Origin: Lycocorax pyrrhopterus obiensis
Lineage: Eukaryota; Chordata; Aves; Passeriformes; Paradisaeidae
Length of the DNA: 64,000 bases
Direction: 5' to 3'
Assembly (NCBI GenBank): GCA_014706295.1
Contig: JACSVZ010000002.1
Span: 56,877,617 to 56,941,616, forward strand
Shown here: positions 38,261 through 49,241 of the stretch, in pieces
How the letters are laid out: every line of letters starts with the position of its first letter
How positions within the stretch are numbered: the first letter of the stretch is position 1
The notes under the pieces: model-generated
Databases searched by the model: none
Told to the model about the DNA's origin: nothing
What the model saw: the letters and a program-made list of their open reading frames with translations, nothing else
Position numbers and translations under genes: made by a program

Positions 38261-39470
38261 TGTCCCGGTTTAAAGGACAAGTATCTGCCAAGGAAGGCGG
38301 GAAACTCCCTTGGAATGAAAAATGTGATCCTCTCCTCTCCAAATTATTGTAAATTTGAAATTAAGGGGCTTTCAGGCAAAGATATGGGAAAAGGAATAAC
38401 ACTTCTGTACTCAAATAAGTATATACATATAACAGGGCAAACAAACAATAACAGCAGCAACAACAAGCAGAAAAAACCCCAGAAACCCAGTGCCAGCCTC
38501 TCTCGGCTGTCAGGCCCTTTCCCCTTTGCTGCAGTTACGGCCACAGCCGGCAGGGGGCGCTGGTGGCTCCCGGCGGGCAGGGCAGGTGCGATGGTTGCCC
38601 CAGCCTGCAGGGGGCGCTCTGGAGCGAGCGCAGCTGGGTCTCCCTTACGTGGTAATGGCAGCTCAGCCGGCAGAAGATAGAAAAGAGGCTTCGTTTGCAA
38701 ACTCACGGGCGGCAGGCAGTCCTGGTGCCAGTCTGGATGGTGAAATGGGCTGTAGCTGGAACCTCGGAGCAGCAGGCTGGAACAGCAGAGGCGAGAACAC
38801 CCAGGGTGGCAAACAAAGTGTAGGAAGAATTCCGAAGCCCTAGCAGGAGCCGCAGGTTGTCCTGGCAGACACAAGGTGTCGGGTTAAAATGTAGCAAAAT
38901 AAAAAGCCTGAAGCAGTGGCAGAAAACAGTGGGGCTGGGCAGTGGCGGCTGGGCTCCCGCAAGCAGACGGGAGATGCTCCCTCTGGAGGGGGTCGGGGTC
39001 CTGGGTTTTCCCCTGAGGCCCCTGAGCAGATGGTGAGGGTCCTTTCCAGTGAGACTGGATGTTGAAAAGGTTCCAGTTCAACAGCTGCTCTTATGAGCAG
39101 CTCACCCACGGTAAGGAGAAACAGTGCAGGGCAGAACTCTGTGGTGGCAGCAAATTCTCCCCGCAGCAGCAGCCCTGTACTAAGACTACGACTGTCTCCC
39201 CTCTGATCCCAAGAGTGGGAGAGCAAGCAAGGGCCGAGCCCAGCCACTCACCCCCCAGCCAAAATCTTGCGGTATCTCTGCACTTCCCAAGAGAAAGCCG
39301 CCCAGTTAAGAGACGGTACCAAGCTGCACCCTTCCCCCTCCTTCTTCTCCCAGCCACTTCTTTTGTCTCTTAAGTGTCATAGTTGTCATCTCTTAGGCAA
39401 CACATGGGAGAAAATTCCCTGAGAGAAACAAAAAAAAAAAAAAAAAAAGGAAAAATCCTAACCTCCAACA
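38261..39470 (-). mobile_element. Solo LTR, family B, copy 1
   Basis: The + strand runs from TGTCCCGGTTTAAAGGACAA to TAACCTCCAACA. It is homologous throughout its left half to the copies at 44903 and 63750; shared landmarks are GAAATTAAGGGGCTTTCAGG and CCAGTGCCAGCCTCTCTCGG. Minus orientation is inferred from shared ends with the LTR at 58494, which has a minus-strand AATAAA. It carries two CAGGGGGCGCT motifs at 38551 and 38608, and a 19-A run at 39430-39448 close to the right end. No target duplication was found. Frames of 60-176 codons inside it are LTR composition. Confidence 0.8.
38547..38619 (+). promoter_or_regulatory. Pair of CTCF-like motifs in family B LTR copy 1
   Basis: Two direct copies of CAGGGGGCGCT begin at 38551 (context CCGGCAGGGGGCGCTGGTGG) and 38608 (context CCTGCAGGGGGCGCTCTGGA), 57 bp apart. 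Both resemble the vertebrate CTCF core consensus (CCasyAGGGGGCGC). Binding is not shown by sequence alone. Confidence 0.5.
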
Positions 39471-42123
39471 GCAAGGTGTTGCCTTACTGACTTGATAAAA
39501 GATTGAAAACTGAATGACAGGCATCATGAATAACCACAATTAGGTGGAAACAGAATGACAGTATTATCCATTATGAACATTGAGCTCTGTCCCAGAAGTT
39601 CTGACTGTTTTTTATCAGCAAGCTGAAATGTCTAAGCTTTGTTAGAATTTGCTTTTACTAATTCTGTGTGAGAATACAGCATTTCATAGTATTTTACTAG
39701 TAATTATTTCTAAAAGGCTGCTTCCCTTATCTTGTTCTGTGTAGCTGAAGAAAGCATTAAAAATACTTCCTACAGTTAAAGCATAATAAAGCAAATTCAG
39801 TCTTAGTCTGGGAGAGGTAGTTTTAATGACAAAATATGTATTTAAATGTCATTCTGTATTGTTTTGTTGCATTATCTCTTCTCTGAATAGCTGGAAAACT
39901 GAAGGTATATTTGGATTGTAAATGTTTAAGACTTTATTCTAATGTGTTTTGAGAGGAGAGAAGTTTGTTAAAATGACTAGAGAGCTATTAAAGCCAGTAT
40001 TGTGATATATGAAAGTCAGAAATAATGTCATAGAATTCAGGTGTTTCCATGTCAACCTCCAACAAAGTGCTCTCAATCTCAAAAATGGGTGAATTGGGGC
40101 CTCATAGAGGGGACTGTGTCTTTACATCATGACATTTTCCCACTTTTTGTGGGAAAGTGGAAGGGTCCTGCTTGGTTCACAACTCTTTGGGCTACTTCAG
40201 CCTCCTTTGGCTTGCTGAGCAGCATATTCCAGCAGCGTTTGCAAAGGTTTTCTATAAACTTCCTGTTGGAGAGGTCACTGCCTCTTCGGCATGATTCTTG
40301 CAGACCTTCTGCCACAGATTGAAACCAGGCCTGTGCTAAATTGCTGTATGCATCTTAGTATTGTGTGATGCAAAGCGCTATTTATCCTTCTTGTGATTTA
40401 ATACATTTGAGCGTTAAATTTGCCTTAGGGAGATGCAGAGAGTCATCCTGTAGATGGATGGTTTTCAACTGTAGGGAAATGAAGCAAAACCCCAAAAAAC
40501 CCCCAAACTCATTTTTGATTTTTGCTTTTTTACCAACAAGTTTGACATGACTTCCGCCTTCATATCTTTCTGTGATGTTGAGTAGAAAAGACTGACATTG
40601 CTGCCTTCTGGTGCCCTTCTCTACCACATTCCTTTCTTCCCCATAATATGTATTAAAAAAAGAAATAACATACTTCTCCCCCATTTTAACCTATGCTTAT
40701 TGTTTAAATATTGCTTTCATCTTATCTTTCATCCTTTTATTTGATGGGCATAGATCTGTCCCTGATCTTAGATGTACACTAGATGCAGTGAAACCTGTGG
40801 GGTGCGCAGTGATATCTGCAGTTCGTTGTGACAAAACTTCTGTCTCCTCCCCCTAAAACTTCCGATACTGTCAATTGAGGTGCCATTTATGACCATAGGA
40901 ACCATAATGCCTGTAGCTCTTATGACTATTGCTCAGATGTTGGAACCCTGAGAAATCAGACCAATACATATGGTCCAGAATTCTGAGTTACAACCAGTCT
41001 GGTGCACAGTTTGTTTCCATTCAAGAAAATTCAATCCACACTGGTGGTTTGTTCCTTTGGGAGAGGAAAATGTTGGCAGAACAAAGAACCCCTCTGCTTC
41101 CTGGCCCCCTCCCCATCTGGTAATGTTGCAATTTTTTTTGGCTTTGCAAATGAAGTATGTTTTCTCATGGGGATTGTACCAAAATACATACGCCTGGAAT
41201 CCTGAAGGAGTAGCATAGTTCCCTGAGTAATCTATGCCTCATAAAGCTTGGAGAGGTCAGATCTGATACAAAGAAAGCAGAAGTTAACTCTCAAAAAGAT
41301 ATATACAATTGTCAAAATTAGGATTTATTTTTTTTTAGCTGAAGAAGCAGCAAAATGAGAAATTTTGAGTAAAGATACTATATTTTTGCACTTATTTGTG
41401 TCAAATAATTTCAACTTACTTTATAAAGCTCTTTAATCTGTTACACAGATTAAATCAGAAGGGGCACTAGCTAGCAGTTACAATTCAAATTGGCAAATTA
41501 AACCACAGTGCAGAGGGCTTGTGCAAAGTCCAGTAAAATCTAGTTTTAAGATCTTGGTTCCTGCTGTCTGGTTTAACCCCTGTTAGCAACACCCAAATTC
41601 TGACTTTCTTTCCCTTGCTTCTGAACTCTTTTGGAACAAATCCCATGATTTGAAGAAGGAAGGAACATCATCTCTGTTTAGTAGTTTACAGTTATCAAGA
41701 GAAACTCATCATTTTTTGCTTCTATAAGTACCTTCTGTTTCATTAGAGGATTTTTTTTTTATACTTTTCCCAAATAACCTATGTACCAAGTGTCTTTTCC
41801 TCGTATGTGTTCTTCAGAGAATTGAAGAACTTTAATGATGTAGGTCAGGACTGTGACATTGCAAAATGAAATACCACAGCATGGAAGAAAGCTAGAATTT
41901 GTCATGAGTGTTTTGGAGGGTAGGTTGGAGAAGGGGAACGATAACTGACAGGCATGCCAGAAGAAGTAAACTAAGCAGAATTTTTTTTTTCCAGACTTAA
42001 ATCCAAAGGTGTAGATTGGAATAAATAAGTGTGTGTGTTTTTTGTAAAAAAAAAAAAAAAAAGGTAAGAAAAAAAAGATGTGTGTATGTTTAAATGTGTG
42101 TCTGTGTGTATGTGTATATATAG

Positions 42124-42175
<52 letters not shown>

Positions 42176-44902
42176 GATTCATCTTAAATACGTCCATGAG
42201 CTTACCATATGGGCTCCTGACAGCCATCTATGTAACATTCAGAAAATCTCCTAAGGTTACTATAGCTTCACGCTATTTGCAGGATGTCAGTGACTTCATT
42301 TTGCTGGTCTTTTCACCCTTTCTCCTTGATTTTGTAACATGATAAGTAGTGAACTAGAGTGAACAGGTTTTTTAGTAGGTCACTTTATAGGTGAAGATTC
42401 TTCCCCCTGCACATAGTTTGTGTTACACATAACCTGTGGCAAGCATGCCAGAATTTCTTACTTGATAAAACTGTAGCTTGAAAGAAAGTGATTCATTATA
42501 GCTAAGGGGTTAAATTTAACTTTTGCAAAAGCAATATAATAGTGTTTGAGATTTGGACTTTGAAATGCACCTTTGGTAATAAGTGGCTCATTCTTTGAAG
42601 ATGGTTCTTCCTCTGAAAAATCACATACTCCTTGCAAAAAGAAAAGAAAAAGGAAGGAAGATAAAAATGAAATGTACATCTGGAAGTGAAAAAAAAATCA
42701 CTGAAATGTAATTACTGGATATCCCAGCCAATGAACTGTTGTGCATTGCAGGGGGCATTATTGTGTCGCTGTTATGGCAAGTGAGGACAGATTTTATTTC
42801 CTTAGTGCCAGATATCCTGCCATTTGTTGACTTTTTTTTTGTTTGACTTAACATTTATCTCATGTTAGTCAGTTACTCATTAACTGATGTGACTGATGTT
42901 ACAGTCATATGAAGAAAAATTACCTGCAGATTCATTGGAGTCAGAATTCTTCATAAAAAAAAATATTTTAAATCTATTTTCCATCAATATGGGACTTTTT
43001 CAAACTAAGGCTCAATGCAGGAAATATCACACCAGGAAAATGTTTTCATATTAACTGTGTATGCAAGAACAGGTAATTTGTCTTTAAAATACTTGCTTGA
43101 TTATTTGTGAATAGACTTATAATGTACCTCTATGTCTGTGTGCTGGGCACCGAAAAGGTAACTATTTCTGAAAGTAGGCAAAGCATTCTTATATTCTGTG
43201 ATTCATATATCTGAATGTACAGAAGCTAAATCCACCTTGGTGTGGAGCTATGAAATACTACACTAATGCATATCCAGTACATTTCTTACAAGAATAAAAA
43301 AAAATATTGAAAGCTGACAAACCAGGTTATTGTAGATGTCTTTAAGACTAGCTGTAGCTTCAGTAGGTGAACCAGAATAGTCTTTCTGAAGTTTATTGTT
43401 TTGTGCAGTTGGTACACAGTGTGTAACTTTTTAAACCAATGAATGAGACATTTATACTTGGTTTTCTGTCTCTGTGTTGTCACTGGATTTAAGTCTTGCT
43501 GTTTTGCTTTTTAGCTGTATACTTTTTCTCTAAAGCTTATTTTTAGCATGTCCCAGACCTTTGAAAACAAGGAAAAATAATTGGAGCCACTCATATATTC
43601 TCAACCTACATTGTTTGTATGTCATAATATCCTCTGTTACCTGTTAACAGGTTAAAAAACTCTTACTTTTAACCTGTGTCTGGATTAACAGTGGAAGGAT
43701 TTGCTTCAACTGCTCATGAGAACTGAAGTTGGAATACAGCAAGATCTTGACTATTTTGCTCCATCTGGGAAGAAATGTGCTATTTGTGTATATGGAGTAA
43801 GAAGAAAAAAAAGTCAGAGCATCTTGGGTGGTTAATTGAGTTTCTAGCTCAAAAACACCAGCAGAACATCAAGGTCTTTGACCTGGGTCTTGATTTCTGT
43901 GAAATGGAAGTGCAGAAGAGACAGAACCAGAAGAAGATGAAATTTTTCTGTAAAGTCAGTTTGGAATATATAGCTGTTTCAGGTGTAGAGGAGCTCAGGG
44001 AAGAAAAAAAATCAAGTGTTATTTTAAGTGTTAGCTCTCATCTTCTTACAGTCCAGAGTTGCCTGAATAAGTTGCCACAAATCTGCAGAGATCTGCAATT
44101 CTCTTCTGAAGTTCTTGTCCACTGGATGTCCCCAGTGTTCTTGTGTCAGAAAAAAAGGGGATTTTTCTTAGGCAGTGAGTCAGCTGTAATTAGCAAGCAG
44201 GTTACAGCAGAACTGTGTTTTACTTAGCCAAAGGGGTAAAGATATGCTTGGTTCCTCAAGGGTTTTGATCAGTGGAGGGAGGGGAGAGAGCAGAGATTAT
44301 ATTTATGTATGTCAGTGATGACAATTTTATTCCGCAGTGGTTCCGGTTATTAATTACATGAGCATGTAATGTTAGTTCATCTCTTCCACTGCACTACTCA
44401 GCCAGCCTGCCAACTCCTTTGGTGTTTCCATTAATTCTTTCTTCCCAGTATATGCAGTAAGAGGAAAGTAATTGAAATTTCATGTTTATCTACTTTAACC
44501 TTAGGTGTTGCTAATGAGAACACTAGCAAAACCAGTTTATAAGTACGAGGTAATCACATGGCCAGGACAACTGGGGCAGTCTTTCCTTCCTAAATGCAGG
44601 TGTTTGCTGCTTGTGGTGGTGGTGCAGGGTGCATGTGGCTTTGATTCTTTCAGCTGGGCGCTGCTCTGCTTGGTGGTTTGTCACTTTGGCTTGAAAGGAG
44701 AGTTGGTGGTTGTAACTGAAGGTGACATATGAAGTTTTACATGCTATGTCAGGCAAGAGGTCACCAAGGTAGATGATATCCTTGCTTCCAGCAATAGGCA
44801 TGCTATTGATACCTGAGATGGCCACCTAAAAACAGAGACTAGACAAGAATAAGGGAATAAAGGTAGTTATTTATTTGAAGGGCCTTCAAAGGTACACGCT
44901 GG
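39471..44902. other. Non-coding, presumed intron
   Basis: About 5.4 kb of AT-rich sequence. It holds a 17-A run at 42046-42062 and the (AT)n microsatellite at 42127-42172. A 150-codon open frame at 43775-44227 and a 100-codon minus frame at 44523-44825 show no domain I recognise. Confidence 0.5.
42127..42172. repeat. (AT)23 microsatellite
   Basis: A perfect 46-bp AT dinucleotide run, preceded by a GTGTGT/GTATGT-rich stretch. Likely length-polymorphic. Confidence 0.95.
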
Positions 44903-45859
44903 TGTCTTGGTTTGAAAGACAGGTGTCTGCCAAGGAAAGTAGGAGCCTTCCCTGAAATGGAAAATGCAACCCCCTTCCCTCCGAATTACTATAATTTTGA
45001 AATTAAGGGGCTTTCAGGCAAAGATATGAGGAATAGAATAACAGTTCTTTACTAATATATATATATGTATGACAAGGCAAACAAACAACAATAACTCTGG
45101 CAGTAACAGCAAACACAACCACAAACCCAGTGCCAGCCTCTCTCGGCTGTCAGGCCCTTTCCCCTTTGGTGCAGTTCCAGTCACAGCCGGCAGGGGGCGC
45201 TGGTGGCTCCCGGTGAGCAGGGCAGGTGCGATGGTTCCCCCGCGCCTGCAGGGGGCGCTCTGGAGCAAGCGTGGGGAGCACGCGGTGATGGCGGCTCGGG
45301 GTCCCAGGAGGGCTGGGAGAAAGGCTTCACAAACCCTCTGGGCAGCCGATCCTGGTGCCTGGCTGGACCCTCGGGAACAGCAGGCTGGAACAGCAGGCTG
45401 GAACAGCAGGGACGAGCACAAATCCCAGGTGGCAGGCAAGATGTATCAACTCCGGAGGTGCAGCACGAACCCTGGGAGGTCTCGGCAGGCAGGGTGTGCG
45501 GTGCTATGATGTAGCGAAGGCTCAAAGCCAGGGCGGGGGCAGAGTGGCTGCGGCCCAGCTCCCAGCAGGGCAGGGAAAGGTGGGCTTGGGAATCCTGGGT
45601 TTCTCCAGTAGAAGGAAGGCAGCTGAAAGCAGAAACCTCCAGCGCTGACGAACTCCTTCTGAATGCTGAGAACACCAACCAGCCCCCTGGCTGTACCCAA
45701 CCCTCAGGTGAAAGAGAGTAGCCCCTTGGACCCCTCCCTCTGTGGCCAGGTCTTTTGTTTCTCCCAAGCACCCAGCAATTTGTTGCCCTGGCAACATATA
45801 TGGGAAAAATTCCTCAAGAGAAAAAGAAAACAGAAGGGGAAGCTCCCGAAACCCCAACA
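44903..45859 (-). mobile_element. Solo LTR, family B, copy 2
   Basis: 957 bp, + strand TGTCTTGGTTTGAAAGACAG to GAAACCCCAACA. Flanks GCTGG and CCTGG agree in 4 of 5 bases, a likely 5-bp target duplication with one change. It shares the left 250 bp with the copy at 63750 at about 95% by eye and with copy 1 more distantly. It contains two CAGGGGGCGCT motifs (45191 and 45249) and three tandem GGAACAGCAGGCT units near 45371-45408. Frames of 60-196 codons on both strands are LTR artefacts. There is no interior retroviral sequence. Confidence 0.85.
45187..45260 (+). promoter_or_regulatory. Pair of CTCF-like motifs in family B LTR copy 2
   Basis: CAGGGGGCGCT begins at 45191 (context CCGGCAGGGGGCGCTGGTGG) and at 45249 (context CCTGCAGGGGGCGCTCTGGA), 58 bp apart. 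Both contexts match those in copy 1 and are conserved despite divergence of the surrounding LTR. Confidence 0.5.
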
Positions 45860-48800
45860 CCTGGGCAGGCCAAAGGCTACACCCAAGATCTCTTACTGTG
45901 ATTCAGAAACAGTTTTAAACATAACCTGTGGGATATGTTACTAGTCATTAATAATTCTGATTTAACTTGGTTTATGTGAACTTGGTTTATGTGTACATGG
46001 GGCAATGCTGATAATGTAGTCCCAACTGACTGTGACCTGCTGGCAGGTAAAGAGTGTAGATGGCAAAAGTGGCCTCACCTGTTTTAGTTTACTAGCAGGA
46101 ATGTAGACAGAGGTATATTAAGTCACCAAATAAAACATTTACTAGTTTGGGCAGAAGGACTGGAATTCTATTTAAATTTCTTGCAGGGATATCTGTAGGT
46201 GAAATATTTTCACTACACAGTATACAATATGTTTTATTGCTGAGAGTGAGAGTGAATAGTGTGGTCTGCTTTTGGTGTGAAATTTAGTGACATTTTTATG
46301 TTAGGAGTCTTTGTTCAGTACAAGTAAATTTTGTCTGTTTAGTGAAGAGTTCTGTTGTTCTGAAGGAGGATGATCTGTGATGGTGTTAGCTGTAAGCAGT
46401 TTCTTTGACAACTATTTTGAGTATAAAGTTTTGACAAGATCAAGACTAAGTAGTTGAGATGCTTAGATAATAGGGAGGGCAACTTCTATTCAAATGAAAC
46501 AAAACGTTGTGGCATCATAATTTGCTGCTGAACCATGGATTTATTCCCATTCATTCCAGCGAAGGAATGCCAACCTTTTAGTTTTCACATGAGTAAACAA
46601 TACATATGCCTGCTTTAAATCAGTGTTCCATCTATTTAGTCAATGTAAAGGTTGCCTGTATTGCTCTCCTTTAACTGGCTTATAGCAAGAACTGTAGTTA
46701 GACTCTCAGTGACATATTTGTTGGAAGACTATTGAAGCCTGATGAAATTCACAGATGTTCTTTTTCTTCAAAATATGTGTTATTGAGTATTTTCCACTTG
46801 GATGTCTGTTACCAAAGGGGCCCTTCCCATTTCTCATGAGCCATGTATCTTGAAGCTTTATAATGACATCAGGATTTACTGACATATATCAACTCAGTGC
46901 AGCTGTTTGGAATTTCAGGTGCTAAAATATAAAGCAGCTCCTGTGTTCTGACACTTACTGTGTTCTACCTACTTACTTTATGTTGTCATGCGCATTCCTC
47001 AGAAAGTGGGATGATGTTAGTCCAGCTCTGTTAAGTCAGTCAAATGTTTAGCAAAGATGACTTACTCAGTTGCACTTAATTTTATTTCATGAAGAGACAA
47101 TGGACTATTTGTGGGAATGATCTTTCATAACAGAGATTTACAGCTTAACCCAAAAATTAAAAAAAAAAAAAAGAGTGAAAAAGAAGTGGCATGGTCACTG
47201 TGTTTGTTTTTTTTGTTTTTACTTGAGAGCTGACTTAGCTTATATAGTACTTTTAAAATTACATAAAAATCAAAGATGGTAGGTTTGTTTAAATGGCCTG
47301 GAATTATTGGATCTTATTTTGAAAGATTGTTAGTATTGATAGTAGTAGTAGTTGATAGTATTTCTTAAATTGATGTTGCTGCCAAAATAAGAAAAGGTTT
47401 ATGCCCCAACCTTAAAGCTCTGAATACTTTTTGTTTTCATCTATTACTTTAAAGAGATAAAAGGGAAGCCAACGGAAGGATATTATTTTAGAGGTAATTT
47501 TTAGATTCCAGGAAATAGTCTAGGATAGTTTAAGATGCTTCAAAAGGGCAATAAGCTAGTCTTCTTCACCGAATTTCTGTTTTGTCCTTCATGACAGTGT
47601 ATCTTCGAAAAGACTAAAGCAAACTAAATCTTAATTCCTCAGAGTCCCATCACTTATGCCGCCAAATTTCTTGCAGTAATGAAATGTGGTGTGAAGGCCC
47701 AAACCTCTTACGTACATGGATTCTTATCTTAAAATTACTTCATTGATGAATGGTCCTTATGGCTGCATGACTTGTCAGTTTTAAGACATGTTTAAATAGT
47801 GATCTTTATCACAGAAATTTCCGATTTAATGTTAATAGCCTTTCTTCCTTTCCCGCCTCCCCCTTTTTTTCTTTTTTTTTCCCAAATGGTTGTCAAAGAA
47901 TTCTGCGTACCTCTAGTTTGCCATTTAAATATCACTTTTCATAACTAGCTGTTATAATGTGGAAAGATTAAATGAACACATATCTGTAACATGTATTTTA
48001 TCATAACAGTCACTTCATGCTGAAGTTTGTTTAGCTGTTTCGCTAAGTCTTGAGTGGAAGTTTGATCATTTTGATAGAAATTGGGGAAGGGTGTCAATGA
48101 TTCTGATTCCCACCCCCTCCTCCTTAATTATGCAAGCCTCTTTTCTGTCTGTAGATGGAAAAATCAAAGACTTGAACATTCAGGCCCCTCCTAACAAACG
48201 AAAACCTGATTTTGTACAGTGAGTCAGATTGTGCTCTGCACTGTTTCAAAATAGGAGGAGAACAGAATAAAAGTAATTGTGGGACAAATAGAGATTGGTT
48301 TGTTTTGGTTTTTTTGGGGGGTGTGTGTGTTTCATTTGCTTTTTTAAAAGGAGCAGGAGCATACCTTGAAAAAGTTGCTGAAGAAGTGGGTGGGAAGTCA
48401 CAAAGGCCTTATTCTAATTGCCTATCTCATTTTTTACTTGATATCCATGGTAGTTTATATATACACCTACGTACATTCAACCTAGTGCCAATATTTTCTG
48501 AAAAAAAATTTAAAAACTAAGAACTGAAAATGCATGTTGATACATAAAAGTAAAATCAAACTCCCAGCTATGTATGGGGAAAGTGATGAAGAGAACAGGA
48601 AACTTTAAGAAAACTCAGTACTCTAACAGTGTTTGAAAGAATGCTTGTCCCCTTTTGCAAAAAAACCCTCTCCTTCCTTTTTCTCATGCCATTGAATGCA
48701 GTCCTCTCCAGAAGCTTTGTATGAGAAAGATCAGTGAATATGACAACATGAATTTTTATCCCTACTGCATTAATTTTTAAACACATCTTTTGAGAAAAAC

Positions 48801-48902
48801 AATGTGAGACAAGTTGATGTTCCCATGGAACACAGTCCATCTGTTTGTAATGTGGGCATGCAAGAGATTTTTTGAGAAATGGGAAGTTGAATAATTGTTT
48901 AT
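45860..48902. other. Non-coding, presumed intron
   Basis: AT-rich sequence. Includes an ACTTGGTTTATGTG direct duplication near 45964-45992, a 14-bp-scale A-run near 47159, and the splice-site-flanked open segment at 48155-48218 discussed under findings. No repeat family recognised. Confidence 0.5.
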
Positions 48903-49241
48903 TGTCGCTAGTGAGCAGAGACCGAGGAATAAAGCGACGTGGATGCTTTAGGACGAGAAGAAACCGACACTTTATTAATAATTTACAAATTCGCTTATAA
49001 ACTTTAGCACGTTGGACTGACATAAGGTTATTGGTTCACTGACCAACCACCCCCCAGAGGGATTGGCTGAACCCAATAACACTTCAGATATTTTCTCCTT
49101 GGTATCATAACAATACCATAGTTTACAAAATCTCCCAACTGTTTTCCCTTAGCGTCCGTGAGAAAGCAAGGCTTTCATACAGATACTGTCAGAAAACTGA
49201 GAACTCTCTCTGCAGCCAGGCTTTTAGCATTCACAGTTTAT
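48897..49241 (-). mobile_element. Solo LTR, 333 bp, ERVK/alpharetrovirus-like, with exact 6-bp target duplication
   Basis: The LTR is 48903-49235, + strand TGTCGCTAGTGAGC to TAGCATTCACA. It is flanked by exact GTTTAT duplications at 48897-48902 and 49236-49241. On the minus strand the sequence AATAAAGTGTCGGTTTCTTC places a poly(A) signal about 70 bp before the LTR 3' end, similar in layout to short alpharetrovirus-type LTRs. No interior sequence remains. Six-base duplications fit ERV2/ERVK-type integrases. Confidence 0.88.

Noticed and set aside
38344..39373. Frames of 88-176 codons on both strands
   Set aside because: Inside family B LTR copy 1; similar frames appear in copy 2 because the DNA is repeated.
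44523..44825. 100-codon minus-strand frame with a protein-like start
   Set aside because: Not recognised, no promoter or splice context, and length compatible with chance; a retrocopy cannot be shown.
45014..45944. Cluster of frames up to 196 codons
   Set aside because: Inside or beside family B LTR copy 2, with no protein family match that I recognise.
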